Positions 43,189-54,982 of a stretch of DNA of 64,000 nucleotides are shown piece by piece. This DNA is from Pogonophryne albipinna (Eukaryota; Chordata; Actinopteri; Perciformes; Artedidraconidae), in assembly GCA_028583405.1 (NCBI GenBank), contig JAPTMU010000420.1, forward strand, positions 1-64,000. The letters run 5' to 3'. How positions within the stretch are numbered: the stretch's first letter is position 1; each line of letters starts with the position of its first letter. A program made the translations under genes and the position numbers. The notes under the pieces are model-generated. The model was not told the origin of the DNA, searched no databases, and saw nothing but the letters and a program-made list of their open reading frames with translations.

Positions 43189-45216
43189 CCTCTTAAGCCT
43201 GAGGGTCCCCCCAGTGGACCCCCCCCACAGTTTTTTTACGAGACTATGTCTCAGGGCTTCTTAACATTTATGAAACTATTAATGTTCCATACCCTTTTAA
43301 CGCTAAGAAACTCCGCTAACTGACAATGTGAACCATTTTTAGCTAAAAGAAACACAAGAGTAATACCAAGCCTTTGAATTAGCATGGAGCGAAAAAATGC
43401 TAACTAATGCTAACGGATTTTGCACAGCACTCACGGTAGAAATGCCCTTATTACTTATTGTAACTGCACAAATAAGATATACGATTTAAAGCTGAGACTC
43501 CACAGATTCCAGACATATAATATCATCACTGTAGGACCCCGAATTGCGGAGCTATCAGCCAGAAAAGAGAAAGTAAACAACATCCGGTTTAAAAAATATT
43601 ACAATAATTTCGTCTTACCTTTTTTGATTTGTGATCAAAAGTTGTGTTCACCGGAATAAAAACGCCGCTCAAGGTTAATCCAATGTCTTTGTGTCACGTA
43701 GAAATTTTGACTGATAATCCTTCATCATATTTATGGCAATATACTGGGTATAACATTTTGCCGTCCAGGCGTGCACTTTCAGATATGCTTTGTTCGCTTC
43801 TCTATTACGTCCGCTATGGTAATGTTTACGTTGATTTGGGAACTGCCCATCGATTCCATTGGTTCTGATGGTTAAGAAAAAGGTGTAAATCACACAAATC
43901 GACCAATGGGTTCCAGAGATATGGTCCTGCGTAAAGTATAAAGAATGCCAGCCAGTTTAAGTACTTTACGCAGGCGGCTTCATTTATTGTTTACTACGTA
44001 ACAGCAGGCATTACAGCAGAAACCAGAGCACACGGAGCACAGAGCGGACAGCAGATAACGGAATTGCAGTTTTATTGCTTATAGATTATCAGAACATTTC
44101 AAAGGGGACACAGCCCCATTGGATATTAACCTATGGATTAACTACATCATCGTTTTTATCGTTTTAATGCCATTGAAGACCAGTTTAGACCAGGCAAAGA
44201 GGAAGGTAAGCCATTAGCCTAGCGCATGCTAGTACCTAGCGCCACTTGTTTTGATGTACGTTTTTGTTGATAACGTCGCAAGTTTGTATCTTTCAGTGTT
44301 GAGGTGGGCACCGTTAGATTCTGTGTCTTTACGATCAAAAACGATGTGTTGGATGTGCAGCTAGGATAAGTAATAAGGGAGCTAGGATAAGTAATAAGGG
44401 AGCTAGGAGTGATTTTCGGTGCAGTAATAGGTTAGCATTTTTCGCTCGGGGCTAATTCAGATGCTCACTGTTAGCATTGTGTTTTTTTTGAAAAAATAAA
44501 CTAAAAAGATCAGTTAAATTAGTTTTTTCCCGTTATATGGATATAAAATATTCATAGTTTATTAAATAGTAAGGTTCCTTAGACGTTGTTTCCTGCAAAT
44601 GACGCGATTTCGGTCCGTGGGGCCTATAAGTGCTATATAAATAAACTTGCCTTGCCTAAGAGGATAACAGAGTATGTTCTTATTTTTTATTTTTTTCACA
44701 ACAGTTGTATTTGGATGGAATGAATACCTATAGTGAAAATTCAAAGTAATAAAAATGATTTTTACAGTGAAAAAGTTCAAATGGAACTGATGGTTCCCAA
44801 ATTACCCAGAGGTGAGTCCGCCTGGACTTTATTTTTCTAAACCTCTCTAAAAAGGTCAAATTTCACTTATTTTGCATCAATCTTGATACAGGGTACTTAT
44901 TATATGTTATAGTTTGGATTCCTAAAGCTTTTAGTCTACTAACCCATCATTCAAGGGTGGTTTTTACTATAAGTAATGGTTTTTTTTTAGGCGGACATTA
45001 GAATTTACATGTTTTTACTATGTTCCATCTGAATTTACTTTAAAATAAAAACATCTATATTGATTCTGACACTTCTACATCCAACTCACAGATGTAAACT
45101 TGCTTTGAGAGAAAAGATGATTAATTTAACCCTTTTAGAAGTGAAGATATAGTCTTTGTTGTGTTAGTGGCATTTTCGAGCCTGAAACCTGAAAAACAGG
45201 CTCAGGGCTTAAGAGG
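43189..45216. mobile_element. TTAA-flanked DNA transposon (piggyBac-like), ~2 kb
   Basis: Flanked by TTAA at 43185-43188 and 45217-45220, with terminal inverted repeats CCTCTTAAGCC...GGCTTAAGAGG extended by a CCTGAG/CTCAGG part. TTAA targets and such ends fit the piggyBac or Kolobok superfamilies. No transposase is visible in its ~2,028 bp, so it is non-autonomous. A ~30-bp L2-type tail (GTGCTATATAAATAAACTTG, near 44630-44650) is included. Related ends lie at 49005-49165 and from 63761. Confidence 0.75.
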
Positions 45217-45266
45217 TTAAGAGCGGTGAATCTAATCTTAGATACAGGAAGCGCTCAAACGTTTGT

Positions 45267-45960
45267 GTGAGTTTATCTAATTTAGCAGTGATTCCATGTC
45301 AGCCACAGCTTGTTACAAAAAACCTGACTGATAGTGTGTTTAACGAACTTAAACTGGCTTTATTAAATGTCAGGTCTTTGGCAGGAAAAACATTTTTAAT
45401 CAATGATTTTATCACTGAGCACAATCTCGATTTTATGTTTTTAACAGAAACTTGGATTGAACAAAATAACAGTGCAGCTGTTCTTATCGAATCAACCCCT
45501 CCCAACTTTAGTTTTGAGTCAGGAAAGAATGCATAAGAAAGGGGGTGGAGTTGCTATTCTGTTAAATGATTCCCTTCAATGCAGGAAGACATCTTATGGG
45601 AACTTTGCTTCTTTTGAATATGTGGCCCTTCAGCTGAAATGCTCCTCTCGAGCTCTGTTCCTAAATATCTATAGACCACCCAAATACTGTGCAAGCTTTT
45701 TTGATGATTTTACCAAACTGCTGTCTATAGTGTGTATTGACTTTGATCGTCTAGTCATTGTTGGTGATTTTAACATCCATGTTGACAACCCCCAGGACAG
45801 AGGGGCAAAATAACTGTTTTGTGTTCTTGATAGCTATGGACTGACTCAGCATGTGACGGAGCCCACGCACAATAAGGGAAAATCAGACAAGCAGTCAGTG
45901 CCTCTGCATCAGGTACAGCAAATGTGTTGTCCCTATGTCCACCTAATATCAATTCAAACA
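45267..45960 (+). pseudogene. L2 endonuclease domain, frameshifted
   Basis: The first part has LALLNVRSLAGK and FLTETW. The second, in another frame, has GGGVAILL, LNIYRPP and VGDFNIH. These are in the right order for the APE-like endonuclease that nicks target DNA. The end of the domain is missing. Confidence 0.75.
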
Positions 45961-47525
45961 CCATGACACAATTCCATCAGATTAATGATAAAAACCTAGA
46001 GGACATTATTCAACTTCTGAAATCCTCCTCCTGCTGCCTTGATATTATTCCAACAGGATTTTTCAAAGATGTTTTGCCTTGCATGGCCTCAGATCTACTT
46101 CATATAGTAAACAAATCTCTTCACTCAGGTATTTTTCCACAGGCCCTGAAAACTGCTGTCATTAAACCGCTCTTAAAAAAGAATAATTGAGATGCTTCAG
46201 TAATGAACAATTACAGGCCCATATCAAACCTCCCATTTCTAGGTAAAATCATTGAAAAAGTTGTTTTTCAACAGTTGAGTAACTTCTTGCATTTAAATAA
46301 CTGTTTGGATGTGTTCCAGTCAGGTTTTCGTCCAAACCACAGCACTGAGACTGCTCTTGTAAAGGTCTTTAATGACATCCACTTAAACACAGACAGTGGC
46401 AGAACTTCAGTGTTAGTATTATTAGATCTCAGTGCTGCGTTTGACACTGTTGACCACAACATATTACTAGACCGACTGGAAAACTGGGTGGGACTTTCGG
46501 AAACAGTTCTAAATTGGTTTGAATCCTACTTAAAGGACAGAAACAACTTTGTTTCTATAGGTAAATACACATCTGAGTTGACAAATATGACATGTGGGGT
46601 ACCTCAAGGCTCCATCTTGGGGCCTCTTCTCTTTAACGTCTACATGCTACCACTGGCTCAGATAATGAAGAACAACAAAATAAGTTACCATAGCTATGCG
46701 GATGACACACAAATTTATGTAACAATTTCACCAGGAGACTATGCTCCAATTCAAACACTGAGTAAGTGCATTGAACAAATCAATGACTGGATGTGTCAGA
46801 ACTTTCTCCAATTAAACAAAGATAAAACTGAGGTAATGGTTTTTGGAGCCAAGGCAGAACGTATAAAAGTTAGCACTGAGCTTCAGTCTGCAATGTTCAA
46901 AACAACAGATAAAGCCAGAAATCTAGGTGTAGTCATGGACTCTGACCTGAGTTTCAACAGTCATATTAAAACAGTTACTAAATCAGCCTACTATCACCTA
47001 AAGAATATATCTAGGGTTAAAAGACTAATGTCACAGCAGGATTTGGAAAAACTTGTCCATGCTTTTATCTTCAGTAGACTGGACTACTGTAATGGTGTCT
47101 TTACAGGTCTCACTAAAAAATCTATTAGAAAGCTGCAGCTGATTCAGAACGCCGCTGCTCGAGTCCTCACTAACACTAAGAAAGTGGATCACATCACTCC
47201 TGTTCTGAAGTCTTTACACTGGCTTCCTGTGTGTCAAAGAATAGATTTCAAAATACTGCTGCTGGTTTATAAAGCACTGAATGGTTTAGGCCCAAAATAC
47301 ATTTCTGACCTCCTGCTAAATTATGAACCATCCAGATCTCTCAGGTCTTCAGGGACTGGTCAGCTTTCTGTCCCCAGAGTCAGAACTAAACATGGAGAAG
47401 CAGCGTTTAGTTATTATGCTCCAAATATCTGGAACAAACTCCCAGAAATCTGCAGGTCCGCTGCAACTCTGACTACTTTTAAATCCAGGCTGAAGACTTT
47501 TCTTTTTGTCGCTGCTTTTAATTGA
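45924..47525 (+). pseudogene. L2 reverse transcriptase
   Basis: The longest frame is 440 codons (46203-47525). It is in frame with the preceding 45924-46190 but separated from it by a TGA codon. Motifs in order: NNYRPISNLP, FQSGFRPNHSTETAL, LLDLSAAFDTVDH, GVPQGSILGPLLF and the catalytic YADDTQIY. The C-terminal part (RLDYCNGVFTGL, LQLIQNAAARVL, LHWLPV) is homologous to the fragment at 40192-40815. It would copy LINE RNA at the target site. The stop and the damaged endonuclease make this copy inactive. Confidence 0.88.
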
Positions 47526-47710
47526 ACTATTCACATCTTAGACTGCACTGTAACTTTTATTCATGTATTTTTTTCTTTTAATGTTTATTTTATTTGCTTT
47601 TCTTTTTAATGACTGATTTTAAATGCCATTTTCTTAATGTCTTTCATTTTTTGTAAAGCACTTTGAATTGCCTTGTGTTGAAAAGTGCTATATAAATAAA
47701 CTTGCCTTAC

Positions 47711-48894
47711 TCTGTATAAAGGGGGGTGCAGTTATGCAGGACAGGAGACTAGGTGGGGGAGGGGATATTCTTCTTAAGATCTCCAGCATGTCAGGGAAGT
47801 CTACATATCTTGAATGGTATATGTGTGTGTGTTTAATTACTTTGTATTAATAATAGCAGTCTGTGTAATCAGAAGCTGGAAATATGAGAAATGAAATGAT
47901 TATCTTTGTGAGCAAGGGAATATTCTTTAGACACAACTCAAGTCTCTGGAATGTTGCAGAAAAGGGTGTGTGAAAGTCTGCAAGAATGTGAGATAACGGA
48001 CACCAGATGTGTTTTGCTACAACCTGAGAGACACTTGTTTATTATCTGGCTGGTTCGCGCTGATTCGCTACGACACGCCATCTTTTTACATCTCCCAATG
48101 AGATAACCTGACCCAGCTCCTCCCGTCTTGTTGTAGAATATAAGCTTGTTCTGTATTGGGTTCGTTCTCTTTTTCCTCCTGCTGCGAAGACCGGAAGATC
48201 AAAACCGCAAGAGAAACCAGAGCAGGAGTACTCCTGTTGTATTGTATTGCATTGGATTATTACCTTTTATAATTAAAACAGATTATTGTTTAACTGGTAT
48301 CCTGGTGTTTTCTGATTTCCTTCCTGTTATGATTTAAGCAGCTCACCAAACGACATGCGGGGCCGAGGTGGGTTTTAAAACCACTCAGACCCACAACACA
48401 ATAGATCTAATTTGAGATTTTAAATAGTATACATTTTAAATTGTGCTTCAGAAAGTAATGTTATTTTTAGGAGTGTTGTGAGATGGTGTCAACATCAATT
48501 GAAATTAGTCACTCAGTGGAAATGTCCGATATGTCTTCATAGCTGTATCCTTACATTTTACATTCACTCAGTTATGATGTGGGAATTATACGTAGTTTGG
48601 TTTACATTATTATTTATCACATTATATAGTACATATTTCTTAATTTAAGCTCCAGTATATATGAATATGTTTGGTGTGTTTTTTAGTTATATTTGTTATT
48701 GACCGAGTAAACGCTTTTATTTTGAAGGCAGTTTTTACAGGCCTCTACCGTAATGCATAGGATATTCGCGCACCGCAATACAATGTGCGGGCTGGCTTGA
48801 CTGTTTTCCCGAAGTGGGGGCTGGCTTGACCACAGTCTGTTTACCCAGTGTTTCCTGACATGAAACGTTTTATTTCACCTTGCTATGTGTTTTT
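47711..48894. other. Possible LTR-like stretch, no gene
   Basis: 48100-48400 has a TATA-like GAATATAAGC, a short frame and an ATTAAA-type signal, and ends ...CCCACAACACA, loosely like a solo LTR. I could not define both ends or a target duplication. 48400-48894 shows nothing recognisable. Confidence 0.3.
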
Positions 48895-49169
48895 AACGTA
48901 TATTAAAAAAACGGGGACATTTCCGGGGACAGTTTCAACCGGGGACAGGCCTATACAAACGGGGAATGTCCCCGGAAAACGGGGACGTCTGGGCACCCTA
49001 ATCTATATTGATTCTGACTTTTCTACATCCAACTCACAGGTTTATCATTACTTTGAGAAAAAAGATTATTAATTTAACCCTTTTAGAAGGGAAGATATGG
49101 TCATTTGTTCTGGGAATGTCATTTTTGAGCCTGAGACCTGAAAAACAGGCTCAGGGCTAAACAGGTTAA
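48895..49169. mobile_element. Fragments of two DNA transposon ends
   Basis: 48900-49003 has the GGGGACATTTCCGGGGAC-type words of a dispersed fish hAT repeat. 49005-49165 is the right end of the same TTAA family as 43189-45216, ending CAGGGCTAAACAGG with TTAA at 49166-49169. Confidence 0.6.
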
Positions 49170-49693
49170 TAGAAATGTTTCTTCTGCCCGTAAAGTGTCC
49201 AAACCAGGCTTTTCTGGATAAGCGCAATTTTAAAACATAGTCATTGTCCATGCCGGTTTCAGTTGGATTATTTGTCACAGTTGCTCCGATCAGATCGGTC
49301 TCCTCCATTTTGTAGATTATTTACGACTTTTGAATCCACATAAACACATCGGCAAAATCCGGCTTACTTTGAGCATGTGTTTTAAACAGTTGAATCCCTT
49401 TGTGAATTGTTTCCACTTGCGCCGTCCTTTAATTTCTTCATACAGCGGGAATCCAAATTAATTAATCCTGAGTCCAATAACCATCAAGGTCACTCCAATA
49501 GTGCTCCTTAATTGCGCTTTCATCCTCCTTTAACAAAATACTTCACATTCATCCAGTTTGTGACAGTAGTTGTAGCATTTTTGAGACTTTTAATCTTGAA
49601 TTACCACTGTTGCGCCGCGCTTTTATCTTTGAAAAAAGGATTTCATGTATAATTCACTTATTTTAGCAACCCAGTGAACTGACACCCAGTTAA

Positions 49694-50884
49694 GGCGAGA
49701 CACCCCAGGTGAATAGGGTAATTTTTTTAACTTAAAGGTATCAGCTAGAAATTTCTCCAGTTAATTACTTACAATAAGGCAATTGTCTTTTGTATTACAA
49801 GTTTTCTGAAATAGCATGTTTAAATATGCAAATTATCCATTATCTCATTAAATATGCACATATTTTAACACATTTCAGGAATCGAAATCTGAACTTTGGA
49901 TAAAGCCAGGTTCAAAATTCTTGTTTCATTTTGTAGTCATATTAGTATCTAAGGCTTTTACAGAAGGGATATTGGATATCTCTCTTTATCACTCCATAAA
50001 TCAGAAAATACTGTCAACAGCCCTAAAATATCCATTTTCGCCATGTTTTTAGGTATAAAATGTTGTATAATTCAGGCTATGAATGATATATGAACAAACC
50101 CTTCTGTAAAAGCCTTCATAATATTGATAGGAATATAACTGGAAGGTTTGGTGTCTCTACGTGCTACTGAAGTTGAAATTTCGAACTCAGAGTAGGAGAA
50201 AAAACTCATTTTGAGAAAACGACCTTTAAAGATTGCAGTGAGGCGCTAGCTAAACCCTCCTGTTCTTTGGATGATAGCTTGCACATCGACGCACTCCGTG
50301 AAGGTATTTCATGTTCGGGGTCATTTGTTTTTTGTATAACCTTGCTTCGTGCAAGTGACAATTGTTGTCGTCTTCTCTGTGAACGTTTTTATTCGCCGTT
50401 CTTTTGTCATTTTGAGATTTTCAATTTCGAGCGGAAAGCTAACCAGGAAGTGTTTTAGCACACCACGTGACGCATCTGAACGAATCACGTTGTCAGAAAT
50501 TGACACCAGCCAATGAGATTTCGTTTCTTGGTTTAAGACCCCTTTGTGCTTTCACGATTGGTTGCTGATACAAAGGAAATGACCATATTTGGATCCGATG
50601 AGATTGTGCAGGAGAGACACAGCTTTCCAGCGATATCTCTGTTGACATGGTGCACACAGCGGCCGCGGTACTTTATGTTACGTTAGAATGCTAACTTTAG
50701 GTGAATTTAGGAGAAATCTACAGACGCAAATAGACAAACTATAGTAAAATAAACACTTAAATGTGTATTTTGTACGTTTTCCTTCCAAAAGCCTGAAAGA
50801 AAACATGTTATAGAATCAAAATAGCACAAAATCTCAAAATTGACCAGTACTTGAAAAACGATATTTTTGCCTGCCTGTCTCGCC
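49694..50884. mobile_element. TTAA-flanked inverted-repeat DNA transposon, 1.2 kb
   Basis: TTAA occurs at 49690-49693 and 50885-50888, with ends GGCGAGACACCCCAGG and CCTGCCTGTCTCGCC sharing the inverted GGCGAGACA. There is no transposase, so it is a non-autonomous member of a TTAA-targeting group (Kolobok or piggyBac). 49170-49689 and 50889-51021 show no gene. Confidence 0.75.
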
Positions 50885-51025
50885 TTAAACTAGCATGTAC
50901 AATTTCTTAGATAGTCATATGCTAGGATGGCGTGGCGTGGCCATTCAGGGCTTTAGCCCCTAAGATTTTTTCTTTACCCCCGGACAATTCTCTCTCAATA
51001 ATATTATACATTAACCAAGCTTTAA

Positions 51026-51406
51026 AGGTGGGGTAGGTAAGTTTGAGAAACCGGCTCGAGATACACTTTTTGTTATATTCCATGGAATGCTCTTAACATC
51101 CAGATAGCAATGAATATCTGAAGTGCTTTGACAACAAATCCATAAAAAAATGTCATCTGTGGAAGCTGTAGTACTGTAAAAAGTACGACCAATCATTTTA
51201 GCCGGCCCGGCTAAAATAACTGGGTGGCCTACCTGCCTGTCAGCCTTCCATCTGTGCACAAACTTATCTCGTGCCCTCATTGGCCATGTGCGCGTTCGTG
51301 TGTGTTGGAGGACGGGCTCTATAAGGAAGTGGCAGATTTTCTCCGGTCGTGTATTTTCAAATTCTAGCGATCTCGAGCCGGTTTCTCAAACTTACATACC
51401 CTACCT
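51026..51406. mobile_element. MITE with long terminal inverted repeats, TTAA target
   Basis: About 40-bp inverted ends starting AGGTGGGGTAGGTAAGTTTG and ending in its near complement. TTAA lies at 51022-51025 and 51407-51410. The whole is ~381 bp. Confidence 0.82.
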
Positions 51407-51691
51407 TTAAGCTTGAGACAGATGACTTGAAAGGACTTGACTTTTTTAAATTAAATATTTGCGTTTGTTTTTGTAGTGAGATATTACGTTTAGTTTTTTT
51501 CGAAACGTGATTATAGCGCCATGCGCGCAAACCTGGCAACCCACTAGAAGGCAGGAGTGTCAGTTAACATGGCAACGGCTAGCGTTACTCCACAAATAGT
51601 CAAGTTTGGATTCAAGGATTATGTTGTCGATGATGGTAATAAGAAGAGAACAGCGGTATGCAGGGTCTGCAGCATAAAGATCAGTGACAGG

Positions 51692-52640
51692 CAGAGTTGG
51701 GTAATAATATTACTTTTGTCGGTAACAGAGTAGTGTAACGCGCTACTTTTATAATTCAGTAATCACACTACAGTTACTAACATTGCCCCGACACGCGTTA
51801 CTTACTAAAATCAGTCATAATCACACTGACAGACAAGAGGGGTTTCCGCCGCAGGTTTATATGTACGTAATCTGCGCGATTTGCGCGTCCACATCTCCAC
51901 GTGCAGTGCTGCATAAACATGGCTGAGTCAGCGATAACTTTCGAGGGGTGGAGGTATGCCCATTACTTTGAGTTTGTCCGAAGAATAGACAGGAATGTGA
52001 CGGTGAGGTGCAAACTGTGTCCAGGCCAGAAGCTGTTATCCACTGCTGTAAACACCACGTCAAACCTCAACAAACACCTGCAAAGAACACATGCTAAGGT
52101 GAAGCTAATGCACACGCTATTTGTTGTTTGTTTATATCACGTAGTCTGTTCTTCTTCTCTGTCTTCCGGTTGTTGCCTGTTTTGAATGACGAATACACAC
52201 TACTGCCGCCTGCTGGTAAGGAGAGTTATTGCCACTCACGCATGCGCAGTTCGTACGTGCTCGGCTGAAGTCTTTGCGGTGTGTTCCAGTGTGACACATG
52301 GCCAATACGCAGGAGAACACGCCGACGCAACAGCGTGAGCAGAGATGTACTGCGCAAAATACAGATAGCAGGAGACAGAGGACAGCCATGGTCAGATAGG
52401 AAAACATTCAGGATCTGGATCAGTCTTATGCGACAATGGAAACTGAACTAAAGAGAACATTTGAAACTTTAGCAGTCTGCGTGATCTGCCCGTAGGGAGG
52501 GGCGGGCCGGCCCTGCGAGTAAAGTAACGAGTAAAGTAACAAATTACTTTATGTAGAGAGTAACGAAGTAGTCCAATATATTACTTTTTTTAAAGTAATA
52601 TGTAATATATTACATTTGTTTAGTAACGACCCCATCTCTG
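51692..52640 (+). mobile_element. hAT element (949 bp) nested in a BED-finger exon
   Basis: Ends CAGAGTTGGG and CCCATCTCTG, flanked by the exact 8-bp duplication GTGACAGG (51684-51691 and 52641-52648). These are textbook hAT features. It carries its own short BED-finger exon (51919-52102). Confidence 0.93.
51919..52102 (+). CDS. BED zinc-finger exon inside the nested hAT element
   Basis: ATG at 51919. It encodes a BED-type finger: CKLCPGQ followed by SNLNKHLQRTH, with aromatic residues upstream (WRYAHYFEFV). A GT donor candidate follows AAG at ~52099. The rest of the transposase is missing, so the element is non-autonomous. Confidence 0.65.
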
Positions 52641-53454
52641 GTGACAGGACCACCACAACATCCAACTTCATTCGCCACTACAAAAAACCCACAGAGAAAG
52701 GTACGTGCATGTGTTGTGTTAGCTAGAAAGATAACGTTAAGTTTAAGCTACGTTAGACATGGTTTCAAATCGATTAAGCATTGCAAAGAGAAGACAAAAC
52801 GGTAATTGAACACTTCATTTTGACTAACCCTGATACTGACGGGCTGTCAGGACAGAGAGAGAGAGAGAGAGGCCTCGTTTATTTCCCCTGTGTTATTATC
52901 AGAAGTTACTGTACACTTTTGAATAATGTAGTTCATCTACTTTTAGTACTTTGTTTAAATGTTTTAATTATGTTGTTTTTGTTTGTAGAAGTGATTCCTT
53001 GATTTATTGTAAAATGAATCTGAACTTTTTGATCTGTTATGATGATAAACTGAAGCCATTTCAAAATGAACCCAATTAAGTGAGTTTTAAATCGTCCTAC
53101 TTAGTTTATAAGGAAATGATGAAGAGGAACAAATTAAATGATTTGAAAATGATATCGATGTAGGTGCTGACGCTGTTGGCGCTTCTAGTGTTAACAGACA
53201 TTTAAATTAAATCTGTGTAATGGCAAATGCCATATATGATTTTCTTACCTGGAATTCTGCCTTTTTGAACAGACTTTTTGAGTACTCGCTATATTGTCTG
53301 CAGTTCTGGGGTTAATATGAATCTAATATGATCGTCATCGGTCTAAATTAGATTTCAAATGATTAACTGTGTATGTAATGAAGATCATAGTGTGGTTTGA
53401 ATCCATTTTCATAACCACTGTCTTTGAACTGATTTAAATGCGGAAACTGGGCTT

Positions 53455-53611
53455 ATTCATCAGCATTTTGTATGACTTGACTTGCTTGACCTGAGCAATG
53501 ACTTGACTTGCTTGACTCTCACCACAGTGACTTGGGACTTGCTTGATACTTGTAGGTCAAGACTTGAGACTTGCTCATGACTTGCACATGTAGGACTTAC
53601 TCCCACCTCTG
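53455..53611. mobile_element. End of a hAT-like repeat
   Basis: Repeated GACTTGACTTGCTTGAC words ending TCCCACCTCTG at 53611, a hAT-type terminus. The other end was not located. Confidence 0.55.
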
Positions 53612-53756
53612 GTAACAGGCTGTAATAACAAAGACATTTTCCACAGCATTAAAGTTGTGTTAACTTAAAAGTAAACACTATCACCCAATGCACCAAAAAT
53701 ATTTAACAGGGACATGCATACAGAGAATGACTTGGTTTTCTCAATTTTCTTTTTAG

Positions 53757-53950
53757 GGTTCATCGAAGAGCCAGTCTTCACACAATGTTGCAAGAGCATC
53801 ATTGGCTGCAAAAGATGTGTGGAACAGTGGCAGGAGACCTCTGACTACTGTGCAAAATGTAGGGGGAACTCCGATAACAGCACCATATTTGAGGTTAATG
53901 GTCTGTCAGAAGTATTTTCTGTTCTGAAATCCCTTTTTGATGAGGAGTAA
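53757..53950 (+). CDS. Terminal exon of a RING-like gene fragment
   Basis: The acceptor TTTCTTTTTAG at 53746-53756 is followed by a frame ending in TAA at 53948-53950. It encodes FTQCCKSIIGCKRCVEQW, then CAKC, then a hydrophobic Leu/Val-rich end. Cysteine spacing and intron phase equal those of the minus-strand exon at 18389-18567, so this is a second member of the same family. The preceding exon (with the first CXXC) is not visible. 53951-54181 is AT-rich and probably 3' untranslated sequence. Confidence 0.6.
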
Positions 53951-54181
53951 AAATGTTCCCTTTTATACACACAGAGAGGCATGGTGTTTTTTAGTTTACT
54001 TTAGTTACTGATATTTGGGTCACAGTTCTTGTTTATTATTTCTTAAGCATAAAGAAAGAAGTGTTTTTATTGACATAATTATTTGATCGACATTAACATT
54101 TGTCTTTACCAGTCACCCACTGTCACCAAGTTTGTGTTGCAGTTACTAATTTACATTCTTCAAAGGAATTGTTCAACATTT

Positions 54182-54560
54182 TGTCACGGTGTGTGCAGCA
54201 AGCAGGACCCAAATGCAGATTAAAGTGAAAACCTTTATTTCAAGGATACTACATAAACTTTAGACAACACAGAACACTCACCGGTGAACTCAGTCACATA
54301 CGAAAGAAGCACCAACACTGAACACAGGAAGAGACAAGACTAAATACAGGGAGGGGTAATCACAAGACGAGAAACAGCCGGGCAGGGGAGGAGAAACACA
54401 AGGGCCACAGGTGAACACAATCAGATAACGAGACACACCAGGGAACTAACGACGGGAGGAAAAACACAGGGAAAAGGACCAGACAATAACCAGGGAGGAA
54501 AACATGACATCAAACACCCAAACATACAAAACTACCAAACAACATAAGAGAATCCTGACA
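54182..54560 (-). repeat. 3' LTR of the non-autonomous element
   Basis: 379 bp, minus-strand TGTCAGGATT...CCGTGACA, with AATAAA in GAAATAAAGG. It is preceded on the minus strand by a G-rich polypurine tract at ~54561-54572. Confidence 0.93.
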
Positions 54561-54595
54561 GAACCCCCCCCTCAAGGGACGGATTCTAGACGTCC

Positions 54596-54982
54596 CTAAG
54601 AACCACAAAAGTCCAAAACCTCAAGCAGGGTGGGTGGAGGGGGTCCGGAGGCGGGACACAACACTAGGCGCACCAGGGTGGGTGGAGGGGGTCTGGAGGC
54701 GGGACACAACACTAGGCGCACCAGGGTGGGTGGAGGGGGTCTGGAGGCGGGACACAACACTAGGCACACCAGGGTGGGTGGAGGGGGTCTGGAGGACGGG
54801 CCCTGAAGGGATCTCGGGCGGACGGCCCGGGGGCAAGGCCAAGTCCAGGGTGGAAATCTCGGGCGGACGGCCCGGGGGCAAGGCAGAGACCAAGGAGGGG
54901 GTCTCGGGCGGACGGCCCGGGGGCAAGGCAGAGACCAAGGAAGAGTCAGGGGGGCCGAGCATGAGGGTGAAGACCGCAGCAC
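54596..54982 (-). CDS. Downstream proline-rich frame of the element
   Basis: 128 codons in a different frame from the main ORF, overlapping its end by ~37 bp. It is made of 45-bp and 48-bp repeats giving SRPPPPTLVRLVLCPA and PPWSLPCPRAVRPR. It may once have been continuous with the main ORF before a frameshift within the repeats. Confidence 0.4.
   Translation of the reverse strand: MLRSSPSCSAPLTLPWSLPCPRAVRPRPPPWSLPCPRAVRPRFPPWTWPCPRAVRPRSLQGPSSRPPPPTLVCLVLCPASRPPPPTLVRLVLCPASRPPPPTLVRLVLCPASGPPPPTLLEVLDFCGS

Larger units (their letters stand above)
45221..47710 (+). mobile_element. L2-clade LINE (endonuclease and reverse transcriptase), defective
   Basis: Non-LTR retrotransposon with an APE-type endonuclease region, then reverse transcriptase, then a 3' tail ending AAGTGCTATATAAATAAA at about 47700, as in fish L2 elements. 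It is defective: a frameshift in the endonuclease near 45500-45540, a deletion between endonuclease and RT (about 45900-45950), and an in-frame TGA at 46188-46190. Confidence 0.85.
51569..52700 (+). pseudogene. BED zinc-finger exon of a hAT-type protein, interrupted by a nested hAT
   Basis: The exon starts ATG at 51569, encodes FKDYVVDD...CRVCSIKISD (the CXXC half of a BED finger), is broken by the element at 51692-52640, and continues at 52649 with SNFIRHYKKPTEK to a donor AAAG|GTACGT at 52700. BED fingers stand at the N-terminus of hAT transposases and of host genes derived from them. The insertion disables it. No later transposase exon was recognised in 52701-53450, which holds a short GA microsatellite (52851-52872). 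Confidence 0.7.

Noticed and set aside
46203..47525. Active LINE
   Set aside because: An in-frame stop before the RT, a frameshift in the endonuclease and a deletion between domains make it inactive.
47711..48410. Solo LTR of another retrovirus
   Set aside because: TATA and poly(A)-like signals are present, but no TG...CA ends or target duplication could be fixed.
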